DNA of 7,436 bases from Cyanobacteria bacterium UBA8803. GTDB lineage: Bacteria > Cyanobacteriota > Cyanobacteriia > Cyanobacteriales > Coleofasciculaceae. Made by a program: the position numbers and the translations under genes. Position 1 is the first letter of the stretch. Every line of letters starts with the position of its first letter. The notes beneath the pieces were generated by a model, which did not search any database, was not told the DNA's origin, and worked only from the letters and a program-made list of their open reading frames with translations. The stretch covers positions 17,100-24,535 of the forward strand of contig DNXU01000626.1 of NCBI GenBank assembly GCA_003505715.1. The letters run 5' to 3'. This document shows, piece by piece, positions 1-6,206 of the stretch.

Positions 1-19
1 CCTGAGCGTAGCCGAAGGG
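1..19. repeat. REP-like dispersed repeat, one arm
   Basis: The first 19 bases read CCTGAGCGTAGCCGAAGGG. From general knowledge, this sequence and its complement (CCCTTCGGCTACGCTCAGG) resemble short dispersed repeats that are very common between cyanobacterial genes, often as facing pairs. Only one arm is visible; a partner may lie left of the window. It ends 39 bp before the first gene and is probably not part of that gene's expression signals. The identification rests on memory of the motif, not on a search. Confidence 0.5.
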
Positions 20-20
20 G

Positions 21-32
21 AATCCTAGGATT
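21..32. repeat. 12-bp perfect palindrome
   Basis: AATCCTAGGATT is a perfect palindrome directly after the REP-like arm and is followed by TTGTT. It may be part of the repeat, a weak stem at the end of an upstream transcript, or a protein-binding site. It is too short and AT-rich to name with assurance. Confidence 0.35.
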
Positions 33-43
33 TTGTTAAGATT

Positions 44-48
44 AGGAG
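44..48 (+). promoter_or_regulatory. Ribosome binding site for the GTG start at 59
   Basis: AGGAG lies 10 nt before the GTG at 59 and supports this unusual start codon. No in-frame ATG precedes it in the window, and translation from GTG gives the usual N-terminus of this glycosyltransferase group (MKLLLSAYACEPG). Confidence 0.7.
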
Positions 49-58
49 TGCATTAGCT

Positions 59-1294
59 GTGAAACTTCTTTTATCCGCCTATGCTTGTGAACCTGGTGTG
101 GGTTCTGAACCTGGAAAAGGTTGGAATATGGCTCGGGAGATGGCTAAGTATCATGAGGTATGGGTACTAACTTGGTCGGGTCGGCGTCCCGGCATTGAGA
201 TGGAGATAGCTCGCAACCCCGTACCTAACTTGCACGTTATCTACTACGGTTGGCCTGGAGATAGGCTTTGGCGAGGTGGCATCGGGCTTTATCTACACTA
301 CTACCTCTGGCAGATCGCCGCTTATTTCGTGGCTCGCCAACTCCATCGCGAGATTAACTTTGACCTGGTACACCACATTTCCTATGCCAGTTACTGGATG
401 CCCAGTTTTCTTCCCCTGCTACCAGTTCCCTTTGTCTGGGGTCCGGTTGGTGGAGGGGAGTCTGCGCCCAAAACCTTCCGACCCGACTTTAGCTGGTGGG
501 GAAAAGCTTACGAGTTACTGCGGGATCTAAGTCAGTGGTTAGGAGAAGCTAATCCCTTCGTGCGCCTTGCTCTCCAACGCAGTGCTGTTGTCTTAGTTCC
601 GACCGAAGATACGGCTCAACGGCTGCGTAGTTTGGGCAGACAAGACGTTCAAGTATTCCTGCATACAGCTTTGCCAGAGGAAGAAATCAGCTGCCTTGGA
701 CAATACAAGCTACCTGAGAGCAATCCGATCAGATTCATTAGCATTGGTCGCCTCCTGCACTGGAAAGGATTTCACTTGGGTTTGCGAGCGTTTGCAGCCG
801 CCAAGCTGGATGGGGCAGAATACTGGATTATTGGAGATGGAGCTGAGAGCAAGCGGTTGCAAAGGCTGGCTCGAGACTTGGGAATTGCCTCCCAGGTCAA
901 GTTTTGGGGAAAGCTGCCCCGCGATGAAACCTTGCGCAAACTGGGAGAATGTCATGTATTGGTTCATCCCAGCTTACACGACTCTGGAGGAACAGGCTGC
1001 TTAGAGGCAATGCTGGCAGGCCGTCCAGTAATCTGCCTAGATCTGGGCGGACCAGCTATCTTGATCGCACAGGAAACAGGTTATAAGATTCCTGCCCAAG
1101 ATCCCGAACGGGCGGTGCAAGACTTAGCTGAGTCCATGACTCGTTTAGCTCTCGACCCCAAGCTACGGGTTAGCTTGGGACAAGCTGCACAAAAGAGGGG
1201 AAGCGAGATATTTAGTTGGAATGTTAAGGGCAAGTTTTATAACCAGCTGTATGAGGAAATTCTGGCTAAGCGAACTTCCCAGCAAATTATTTAA
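59..1294 (+). CDS. GT4-type glycosyltransferase
   Basis: A 411-residue GT-B fold glycosyltransferase, expected to move a sugar from a nucleotide-sugar donor to a lipid-linked or polysaccharide acceptor at the cytoplasmic side of the membrane. The N-terminal acceptor domain begins with SAYACEPGVGSEPGKGW (residues 6-22), a glycine-rich opening typical of one GT4 subgroup; WGPVGGGE (127-134) is a second conserved loop. The C-terminal donor domain starts near residue 222 with ISIGRLLHWKG (227-237, basic residues R231 and K236) and continues through IIGDG (257-261). The usual E-x7-E donor-binding pair appears as D308-x7-E316 in HDSGGTGCLEAM, so the first acid is Asp. Length is normal for the family. 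Start is GTG, supported by AGGAG at 44-48. The next glycosyltransferase starts 17 bp downstream, which suggests one transcript. Donor and acceptor sugars cannot be read from sequence. Confidence 0.9.
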   Translation: MKLLLSAYACEPGVGSEPGKGWNMAREMAKYHEVWVLTWSGRRPGIEMEIARNPVPNLHVIYYGWPGDRLWRGGIGLYLHYYLWQIAAYFVARQLHREINFDLVHHISYASYWMPSFLPLLPVPFVWGPVGGGESAPKTFRPDFSWWGKAYELLRDLSQWLGEANPFVRLALQRSAVVLVPTEDTAQRLRSLGRQDVQVFLHTALPEEEISCLGQYKLPESNPIRFISIGRLLHWKGFHLGLRAFAAAKLDGAEYWIIGDGAESKRLQRLARDLGIASQVKFWGKLPRDETLRKLGECHVLVHPSLHDSGGTGCLEAMLAGRPVICLDLGGPAILIAQETGYKIPAQDPERAVQDLAESMTRLALDPKLRVSLGQAAQKRGSEIFSWNVKGKFYNQLYEEILAKRTSQQII

Positions 1295-1311
1295 ATTTTG
1301 AATGACCCTAC

Positions 1312-2481
1312 ATGCGCATCCTTAGTGTACATAACCGGTATCAAATTCGAGGAGGGGAGGATGAGTCCCGCGAGGCTGAAGAACGTCTTTTACGAGACAT
1401 GGGTCACCAGGTTGAAGTGTATGAGGAGAATAACGATCGCGTCGCCACTCTAGGCACAATACAACTAGCCTCCCGGACAGTCTGGTCGGCACAGACGTAT
1501 CGAACCATAAAAACCGTACTAACCGAGCAAACTTACGATGTAGTTCACGTTCAGAATTTCTTTCCCCTAATTTCTCCCTCGGTTTACTATGCTGCTAAGG
1601 CGCAAGGCGTTCCTGTGGTTCAGACTCTTCGGAATTACCGCCTGCTGTGTCCCAATGCCCAATTTTTCCGCGATGGTCGTGTCTGCGAGGACTGCTTGGG
1701 AAAATTTGTTCCCCTACCTGGAGTAGTTCATGCTTGCTATCGGGGGAACAGAGCCGCAACGGGGGTAGTAGCAACTATGCTGACTGCACACCGCGCTATG
1801 GGTACTTGGACTAATCTAGTTGACATTTATATTGCCCTTACCGACTTTGCCCGCGATAAGTTTATTCAGGGGGGTCTACCAGCCCAAAAGATTGTGGTTA
1901 AACCCAACTTTGTCCACCCTGAACCGGAGATTGGGTACGGCAGGGGAGGGGACGCTCTCTTCGTAGGACGGCTCTCGCCAGAGAAGGGTATCGATACACT
2001 GCTTCAAGCCTGGGAGAGGTTAGATAACCAGATTCCCCTCAAACTCGTTGGGGATGGACCATTAGTGCCCCAAGTGACTGAGGCAGTGGGGCGAGGATTT
2101 GGGGTGGAGTGGTTGGGGCGCAGACCTGTGGCGGAGGTTTACGAGTTGATGAAAGACGCCGCCTTCCTCGTATTTCCGTCGCAGTGGTACGAGGGTCAAC
2201 CTCGCACTATTATTGAGTCTTTCGCCGTAGGAACCCCTGTAATCGCCTCCAACTTGGGAGCTATGAGCAGCTTAGTCAAGCCTTACCACAATGGTCTTCA
2301 CTTTTACCCTGGTAACTGGGAAGACCTGGTGGAGCAGGTGGAATGGGCTTTAGCACACCAAGAGGAAGTGACCCGGATGCGTCATGCAGCCCGAGCTGAG
2401 TTCGAGATTAATTATACTGCCCAGGAGAACTATCGCCAATTAATGGGAATTTACGAGAAAGCCATAGAAAATTCTCGCTAA
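1312..2481 (+). CDS. GT4-type glycosyltransferase with Cys-rich loop
   Basis: A 389-residue retaining-type GT-B glycosyltransferase, likely acting in exopolysaccharide or LPS sugar-chain assembly with the preceding gene. It opens with MRILSVHNRYQIRGGED; the GGED loop (14-17) is the glycine-rich acceptor-domain turn seen in this group. VVHVQNFFP (77-85) and QTLRNYRLLCPN (104-115) follow. Four cysteines at 113, 125, 128 and 142 form a C-x11-C-x2-C-x13-C pattern that recurs in a GT4 subset and may bind metal or brace the acceptor domain. The donor domain has FVGRLSPEKG (217-226), VGDGP (246-250) and a complete E-x7-E pair, E294 and E302, in YEGQPRTIIESFAVGTPVIA. The ATG lacks a clear Shine-Dalgarno sequence, so translation may be coupled to the upstream gene, but the canonical N-terminus argues that the start is right. 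Substrates are not predictable. Confidence 0.92.
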   Translation: MRILSVHNRYQIRGGEDESREAEERLLRDMGHQVEVYEENNDRVATLGTIQLASRTVWSAQTYRTIKTVLTEQTYDVVHVQNFFPLISPSVYYAAKAQGVPVVQTLRNYRLLCPNAQFFRDGRVCEDCLGKFVPLPGVVHACYRGNRAATGVVATMLTAHRAMGTWTNLVDIYIALTDFARDKFIQGGLPAQKIVVKPNFVHPEPEIGYGRGGDALFVGRLSPEKGIDTLLQAWERLDNQIPLKLVGDGPLVPQVTEAVGRGFGVEWLGRRPVAEVYELMKDAAFLVFPSQWYEGQPRTIIESFAVGTPVIASNLGAMSSLVKPYHNGLHFYPGNWEDLVEQVEWALAHQEEVTRMRHAARAEFEINYTAQENYRQLMGIYEKAIENSR

Positions 2482-2607
2482 CAGGGGTATTGAGTTGCGT
2501 ATATTCCCTCTCCTCCTGCTCTATGGATTGACTTTCCGAATGCTTCGCCCCTACAACTTCTAGGTTGTTACTAAACTTTACAACTGCTCTGTCAGTGACT
2601 GACCAAC

Positions 2608-2636
2608 TTGACAATTTTTCGTAAAAAACGGAAAAT
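2608..2636 (+). promoter_or_regulatory. Possible sigma-70 type promoter
   Basis: TTGACA at 2608-2613 is a perfect -35 consensus. With a 17-bp spacer the -10 position is GAAAAT (2631-2636), which matches TATAAT at four of six bases. If used, the transcript would start near 2643 and carry a leader of about 460 nt containing the hairpins listed below. The AT-rich sequence makes chance matches likely, and the same bases form the stem-loop at 2613-2637. Confidence 0.25.
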
Positions 2637-2640
2637 TTTT
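2613..2640 (+). terminator. AT-rich stem-loop with T run, weak terminator candidate
   Basis: AATTTTTCGT (2613-2622) pairs with ACGGAAAATT (2628-2637) around a loop of five A, giving ten pairs including one G-T wobble; the 3' arm runs into TTTTT (2636-2640). It sits 131 bp after the stop of the second glycosyltransferase and could end that transcript. Only three pairs are G-C, so it would be a weak terminator. Confidence 0.35.
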
Positions 2641-2735
2641 AGTAAAAGGTTACTACAGCTATAAATCCAGCTTTAGAGGGTATGTAAAATAACCTCACCC
2701 TATATTTTTGTCAGGGGCAAGAAAGTAAAGATTGA

Positions 2736-2751
2736 GCTTGGCTAGCCAAGC
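2736..2751. repeat. 16-bp perfect palindrome
   Basis: GCTTGGCTAGCCAAGC is an uninterrupted perfect palindrome with nine G or C bases out of 16, in otherwise AT-rich sequence. With no loop it suits a dimeric DNA-binding protein better than an RNA hairpin, though a shortened stem with a four-base loop is possible. It may be an operator for the downstream operon; no regulator is encoded here. Confidence 0.5.
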
Positions 2752-2804
2752 GCTGTATTTAATCAGCCAAAATTCTACTAAATCAGCATCAGACTCTCTA
2801 AATT

Positions 2805-2825
2805 CTCTGTTGAGACAAAACAGAG
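2805..2825 (+). repeat. 7-bp stem-loop
   Basis: CTCTGTT (2805-2811) pairs perfectly with AACAGAG (2819-2825) around a seven-base loop. No T run follows, so it is not a terminator on this strand. It may be one element of a structured leader. Confidence 0.4.
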
Positions 2826-2881
2826 TTATCCTTAATTTATATCTATTTATGGAGGATGTATACAATTAGTTGCAAAAGATT

Positions 2882-2914
2882 AAGTTTTATAAAACTTGGG
2901 CATCATATGCCCAA
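2882..2914. repeat. 16-bp perfect palindrome overlapping a hairpin
   Basis: AAGTTTTATAAAACTT (2882-2897) is a perfect palindrome. Its last two bases are also the first of a second structure, TTGGGCAT (2896-2903) pairing with ATGCCCAA (2907-2914) across a three-base loop. Because they share only two bases, both could form together, or a protein at the palindrome could compete with the hairpin. The palindrome contains TATAAA (2888-2893), a possible -10 box, but no -35 lies at proper spacing. Confidence 0.5.
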
Positions 2915-2937
2915 AAGTTCAGTCTGTAAACCCCATT

Positions 2938-2981
2938 AGCGAACAAACTTGTCTTCACGAAGACTTGCCCAAAAATTCGCT
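2938..2981 (+). repeat. Two-level hairpin
   Basis: AGCGAA (2938-2943) pairs with TTCGCT (2976-2981), and inside it GTCTTC (2951-2956) pairs with GAAGAC (2959-2964) around the central AC. The result is a nested fold with unequal internal loops. As an RNA the inner stem would lose a pair to open its loop; as DNA it is a near-perfect inverted repeat. Confidence 0.4.
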
Positions 2982-3003
2982 GCCTATGTTTATTTTGTTA
3001 TCT

Positions 3004-3052
3004 CCTTAAAGGGCAGGGATTTGATGAGTTATAAGTACTGCCTCTTTTAAGG
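3004..3052 (+). promoter_or_regulatory. Leader stem-loop before the WecG-type gene
   Basis: CCTTAAA (3004-3010) pairs with TTTAAGG (3046-3052) and GGCAG (3012-3016) pairs with CTGCC (3038-3042), leaving small bulges and a 21-base terminal loop. It ends 53 nt before the ATG at 3106. In an mRNA leader it could tune stability or translation. It also contains TTGATG (3021-3026), a poor -35 candidate. Confidence 0.4.
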
Positions 3053-3105
3053 GTAAGTCTACTAGACAAACACCAAAACACAATCTCAGGGCTGTAAGGC
3101 AAAAA

Positions 3106-3966
3106 ATGGTTACCACAAGCTTAGTCGCATCTCCGCAGAAAACCAGCGTTTTAGGAATTGGTGTAAGTCGAACTACCTACCCCGAATGCACAGAATTAAT
3201 TATTGAAAGTGCCAAACGCCGAGAAGTTTGTACGGTGGCAGCGGTTAATGTCCACAGCATTACAACTGCTTATCGCGATCCTCAAGGTCATGGCTATCGC
3301 CTCAAGCGCTTTACTTTAGTTGCCCCTGATGGTCAACCCGTGCGCTGGGCTTTGAATCTACTCCGCCAACCAGGAGAGCAATTCCTCCATGACCGAGTAC
3401 GGGGTCCAGAACTGATGTTGCGCCTGTGCGAACGAGCGGCGTCTGAAGGAATTAGTATTTTTTTATACGGCTCGAAAAAGTCAGTTCTCGCCAATTTGAG
3501 AACTAATCTTACCAAACAATTTCCCAACTTGAAGATCGCTGGCACAATTTCTCCACCTTTCCGGGTGCTAAGCGTTGAAGAAGATGCCGAACACATGCGG
3601 CAAATTCGCGAATCTGGAGCTGGTATTGTTTTTGTCGGACTGGGTTGTCCGAGGCAGGAGAGATGGATATTTGAACACCGTCAAAAACTTAATTGCCCTC
3701 TAGTTGGTGTCGGGGCAGCCTTTGATATGCATTCCGGTAACATTCAACAAGCTCCCTTTTTAATGCAAAAGTTTGGACTGGAATGGCTCTATCGGTTCCT
3801 ACAAGACCCGATCCGCCTTTGGAAGCGCTACCTCTTATTGAACCCTCTTTATGTAATGCTGCTAACTCTACAGATCCTGAAATTGCTCCCCCAACAAAAC
3901 TATGACACCCCCATGGAAAGCCAAAATGGTGGTGAGATGACTAGAAGCGCTAGGATGGAAATCTAA
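3106..3966 (+). CDS. WecG/TagA/CpsF family glycosyltransferase
   Basis: A 286-residue GT-E fold enzyme. Known members move a UDP- or nucleotide-linked sugar such as N-acetylmannosamine or its uronic acid to an undecaprenyl-linked intermediate in wall teichoic acid, enterobacterial common antigen or capsule synthesis. Family hallmarks are present in order: VLGIGV (15-20), VAAVNVHSITTAYRDP (44-59), APDGQPVRWA (73-82) with D75 as the expected catalytic acid, RVRGPELM (97-104), IFLYGSK (118-124), VFVGLGCPRQERWI (175-188) and GVGAAFDMHSGNIQQAP (201-217). The end, GLEWLYRFLQDPIRLWKRYLLLNP, matches the basic C-terminal appendage that ties these proteins to the membrane, and here runs into a hydrophobic stretch (about 242-261) with a 25-residue polar tail. 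TAAGG 7 nt upstream serves as ribosome binding site. A 624-bp gap precedes it, so it probably heads its own operon. The sugar and acceptor are unknown. Confidence 0.93.
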   Translation: MVTTSLVASPQKTSVLGIGVSRTTYPECTELIIESAKRREVCTVAAVNVHSITTAYRDPQGHGYRLKRFTLVAPDGQPVRWALNLLRQPGEQFLHDRVRGPELMLRLCERAASEGISIFLYGSKKSVLANLRTNLTKQFPNLKIAGTISPPFRVLSVEEDAEHMRQIRESGAGIVFVGLGCPRQERWIFEHRQKLNCPLVGVGAAFDMHSGNIQQAPFLMQKFGLEWLYRFLQDPIRLWKRYLLLNPLYVMLLTLQILKLLPQQNYDTPMESQNGGEMTRSARMEI

Positions 3967-3977
3967 TCTAGTTCTTA

Positions 3978-5339
3978 ATGAATGTAACCTGTCAGGTTAA
4001 GATGGTTGGGAAGCGAGCGGGGGACGCCTCAATCTTGAGTGATGCGACGCTGGAGAAAACTTTAAACCTGGCAAGGGAACATGCTGAGGCAGCTGAGGTG
4101 TACTACCTAGCAAGTCAAGACCAGCTAGTAGAATTTGAAAATAATCGCTTAAAATCTCTCTCTACTAGAGCTATTCAGGGAGTAGCACTACGGGTCATTT
4201 GTCAGGGACGTTTGGGATTTGCTAGTTCTACCGATTTAACGCGGCTAGAAGATCTCATAGCGGCAGCAGTCCAAACCTCAGAAAGTGGCGATCGCACCGA
4301 GTTGGAATTCGCTACTGGCCTTCAGCTCACAGCACCGAAAACTAATTACAGGCCCCCGCCGACTCAGGAGTTTGTAGCACGGGGAGAGCGTCTAATTGAG
4401 CAGGTTCGGGCCTATAACCCCGATATCCTAGTTAATATTAAGTTTAATATCCGCTCTAGCTCGGTCAAAATTGCTACTAGCAATAACGTCTCGGCTCAGC
4501 GTAGCAGTCAGATTCTTAGTGCTAGCTTGTTGGGTAACTTGATTAAGGGTGAAGACTTTCTGAAAGCTTACAGCCATGAAGTAGTACGTGACGCTTTCCC
4601 CAATTGCGATCGCCTCCTGGAGGAACTCTTACAAAAGTATCAGCGAGCGGAACTCTCCGCTGCAATTGCCAGTGGCTCTTGCCCAGTTCTCTTTACCCCC
4701 ACGGCTGCTGCTAGTACCATCGGGCGGCTGTTTGATACAATTTTATCTGGTCAGACTGTGGTGCAAAAAGCATCTCCCCTAGTCGATAAAGTGGGTGAGA
4801 TGTTATTCGATCCGCGTTTAACCCTGTTTGAAGACCCCACTATCGGCCCTAGCGCTTGTCCATTTGACGATGAGGGTACACTTACAACCCCCAAAGTGCT
4901 AATCGATAGCGGTGTGGTTAAGCAATTTTACTGGGATCGTCGCTCTGGGGGGCAGGCATCTTGTCCGCCGAGTGGTAATGGTTTTCGTAATGGGCTTTCC
5001 CGCCCCCAACCCCAGTTAGTGAATCTGTGTCTGATGCCGGGACAGACAACAACAGCTGACTTGATTGCTGGGATAAATGAAGGACTAATAGTAGATCAAG
5101 TACTAGGTGCAGGTCAATCCAATCAGCTAGCCGGAGAGTTCTCGGTCAATCTAGATTTGGGCTACAAAGTAGAGAAAGGTGAAATTGTCGGTCGGGTGAA
5201 GAATACAATGGTGGCCGGGAGCATTTTTGAGGCGTTCAAAACTTTGGTAGACTCAGGCTCGTCACGAGAGTGGGTGGGTGGCAGAGCCTATCTACCCTGT
5301 CTGTTGTTTGAGCAATTAGGTGTTGCTGCCCGCCATTAG
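3978..5339 (+). CDS. TldE/PmbA-like protein (TldD/PmbA family)
   Basis: A 453-residue member of the TldD/PmbA (U62) family, close to the E. coli PmbA length of about 450. In E. coli, TldD and TldE/PmbA form a complex that processes microcin B17 and degrades unfolded small proteins such as CcdA; only TldD carries the HExxxH zinc site. Family signs are VEFENNRLKSLSTRAIQGVALRV (51-73), GRLGFASSTDL (78-88), PVLFTPTAAASTIGRLFDTI (236-255), DDEGTLTTPKVLIDSGVVK (297-315) and NTMVAGSIFEAF (409-420). At 247-252, where TldD has HExxxH, this protein reads TIGRLF, so it is the non-catalytic E type. No TldD gene is in the window. The start is uncertain: ATG 3978 has no good ribosome site, while ATG 4002 (M9) is preceded by AGG at 3994-3996 and loses only eight residues. 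It lies 11 bp after the glycosyltransferase and contains two HIP1 sites (4288, 4606). Confidence 0.88.
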   Translation: MNVTCQVKMVGKRAGDASILSDATLEKTLNLAREHAEAAEVYYLASQDQLVEFENNRLKSLSTRAIQGVALRVICQGRLGFASSTDLTRLEDLIAAAVQTSESGDRTELEFATGLQLTAPKTNYRPPPTQEFVARGERLIEQVRAYNPDILVNIKFNIRSSSVKIATSNNVSAQRSSQILSASLLGNLIKGEDFLKAYSHEVVRDAFPNCDRLLEELLQKYQRAELSAAIASGSCPVLFTPTAAASTIGRLFDTILSGQTVVQKASPLVDKVGEMLFDPRLTLFEDPTIGPSACPFDDEGTLTTPKVLIDSGVVKQFYWDRRSGGQASCPPSGNGFRNGLSRPQPQLVNLCLMPGQTTTADLIAGINEGLIVDQVLGAGQSNQLAGEFSVNLDLGYKVEKGEIVGRVKNTMVAGSIFEAFKTLVDSGSSREWVGGRAYLPCLLFEQLGVAARH

Positions 5340-5356
5340 GAAAGTATTAAACCGCC

Positions 5357-5362
5357 AAGGAG
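5357..5362 (+). promoter_or_regulatory. Ribosome binding site deciding the GTG 5371 start
   Basis: AAGGAG lies 8 nt before the GTG at 5371. An in-frame ATG at 5320 would overlap the end of the upstream gene and has no comparable site; it would also add 17 residues ahead of the signal peptide. The GTG is therefore preferred. Confidence 0.75.
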
Positions 5363-5370
5363 AAAAGTTT

Positions 5371-6198
5371 GTGACATCAGCCGTTGGAAATCTATCGCCG
5401 TTCATCCGTCGCCTCCTGGGACGCTGGCGTGTGGTTTGGATCGTCTTGCTAGCTGCACTGCTCCTTTCTGGCTGTGTTAAATATGATGTTGCCGTCAACT
5501 TTAACGACGAACATCACGGCGCGATCGTGCAGCATATCCGGTTGGGGGAACAGTTAACTAGCTTTAGCAACGCTCAAGCTACTGAATGGCTCCGCAGCAT
5601 TGAGCAACGAGCCAAGCAGCTTCAGGGTAAAACTAAACGCTTTTCTAGCCAAGAAATTGTGGTGACAGTACCCTTTAGCAATGGTGAAGAATTGGCAGCT
5701 AAGTTTAACCAATTTTTTAACCCAGTGGCGGCAGGTTCCGGTTCTAAGAAACGAAAAACAGGGAATTTACCCAGTATCGACTCTAAGTTAAACCTAAAGC
5801 AGCACAACTTTTTCGTCGTGCAGCAGAATCAGTTAAGCTACGAGCTAGATTTGCGATCGCTAGCTGTCTTGGCAGCCAATGGTAGCGCGATCGTCAGTCC
5901 AGGTTCCTTGTTGGATTTGCATTTTAGTTTAGAGACTCCTTGGGGAGCTAAAACGATCGGGCAGACTGCTAATACTATCAATCCCAAGAGTTACAATAAT
6001 GGCCACAAGCTGGTGTGGACACTCATTCCCGGTCAGCTCAACCGTCTAGAAGTGGTATTTTGGCTACCCAGTCCCTTGGGCATTGGCACTATTGTAATTG
6101 TAGTGTTGGTATTGAGCGGCTTTTATGTGAAGTACAAGTCTTTCCCCTGGATACCTGAGCAAAACCTCTCCGAAACTTCTCCACTTTCTGTTAACTAA
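5371..6198 (+). CDS. DUF3153-type lipoprotein with C-terminal membrane segment
   Basis: A 275-residue protein of unknown function. Residues 1-20 are basic (RRLLGRWR), 21-32 are hydrophobic, and LSGC (32-35) is a lipobox, so C35 is the expected lipidated residue after signal peptidase II. The following CVKYDVAVNFNDEHHGAIVQHIRLGE and the later TEWLRSIEQRAKQLQGK and NGEELAAKFNQFFNP match my memory of the DUF3153 family, found mainly in cyanobacteria. A Lys/Gly/Ser-rich linker (GSGSKKRKTGN) interrupts the middle. Near the end, residues 236-255 (LGIGTIVIVVLVLSGFYVKY) form a membrane helix followed by a basic KYK and a short cytoplasmic tail, so the domain would sit outside the cytoplasmic membrane, held at both ends, facing periplasm or thylakoid lumen. 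GTG start at 5371 is supported by AAGGAG. It is 31 bp after the TldE-like gene and contains a HIP1 site at 5853. Confidence 0.8.
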   Translation: MTSAVGNLSPFIRRLLGRWRVVWIVLLAALLLSGCVKYDVAVNFNDEHHGAIVQHIRLGEQLTSFSNAQATEWLRSIEQRAKQLQGKTKRFSSQEIVVTVPFSNGEELAAKFNQFFNPVAAGSGSKKRKTGNLPSIDSKLNLKQHNFFVVQQNQLSYELDLRSLAVLAANGSAIVSPGSLLDLHFSLETPWGAKTIGQTANTINPKSYNNGHKLVWTLIPGQLNRLEVVFWLPSPLGIGTIVIVVLVLSGFYVKYKSFPWIPEQNLSETSPLSVN

Positions 6199-6206
6199 AC
6201 CCCCTG

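Larger units (their letters stand above)
2482..3105. other. 624-bp intergenic region rich in inverted repeats
   Basis: No reading frame here shows recognisable protein, and the base composition is visibly more AT-rich than the flanking genes. What it does hold is secondary structure: GTCAGT-G-ACTGAC at 2591-2603, the stem-loop at 2613-2637, AGGTTA/TAACCT arms at 2647-2652 and 2690-2695, two perfect 16-bp palindromes (2736-2751 and 2882-2897), and hairpins at 2805-2825, 2896-2914, 2938-2981 and 3004-3052. There is also a triplet of mutually exclusive pairing segments, ACAAC 2553-2557, GTTGT 2564-2568 and ACAAC 2580-2584. It probably separates two operons and contains the promoter and leader of the second. 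I recognise no known riboswitch class. Confidence 0.75.

Noticed and set aside
2408..2614. 68-codon minus-strand open frame
   Set aside because: It overlaps the end of a clear glycosyltransferase and contains no recognisable motif.
2761..2800. Two 20-bp units both starting AATCAGC
   Set aside because: Only about 11 of 20 positions agree, which is not more than chance permits in AT-rich sequence.
4575..4592. HEVVRD (residues 200-205) as a TldD zinc site
   Set aside because: It lacks the final His of HExxxH and lies well before the position of that motif in the family, which here reads TIGRLF.
5320..5370. Upstream ATG for the lipoprotein gene
   Set aside because: It overlaps the preceding gene and lacks a ribosome binding site, whereas GTG 5371 has AAGGAG at ideal spacing and gives a normal signal peptide.
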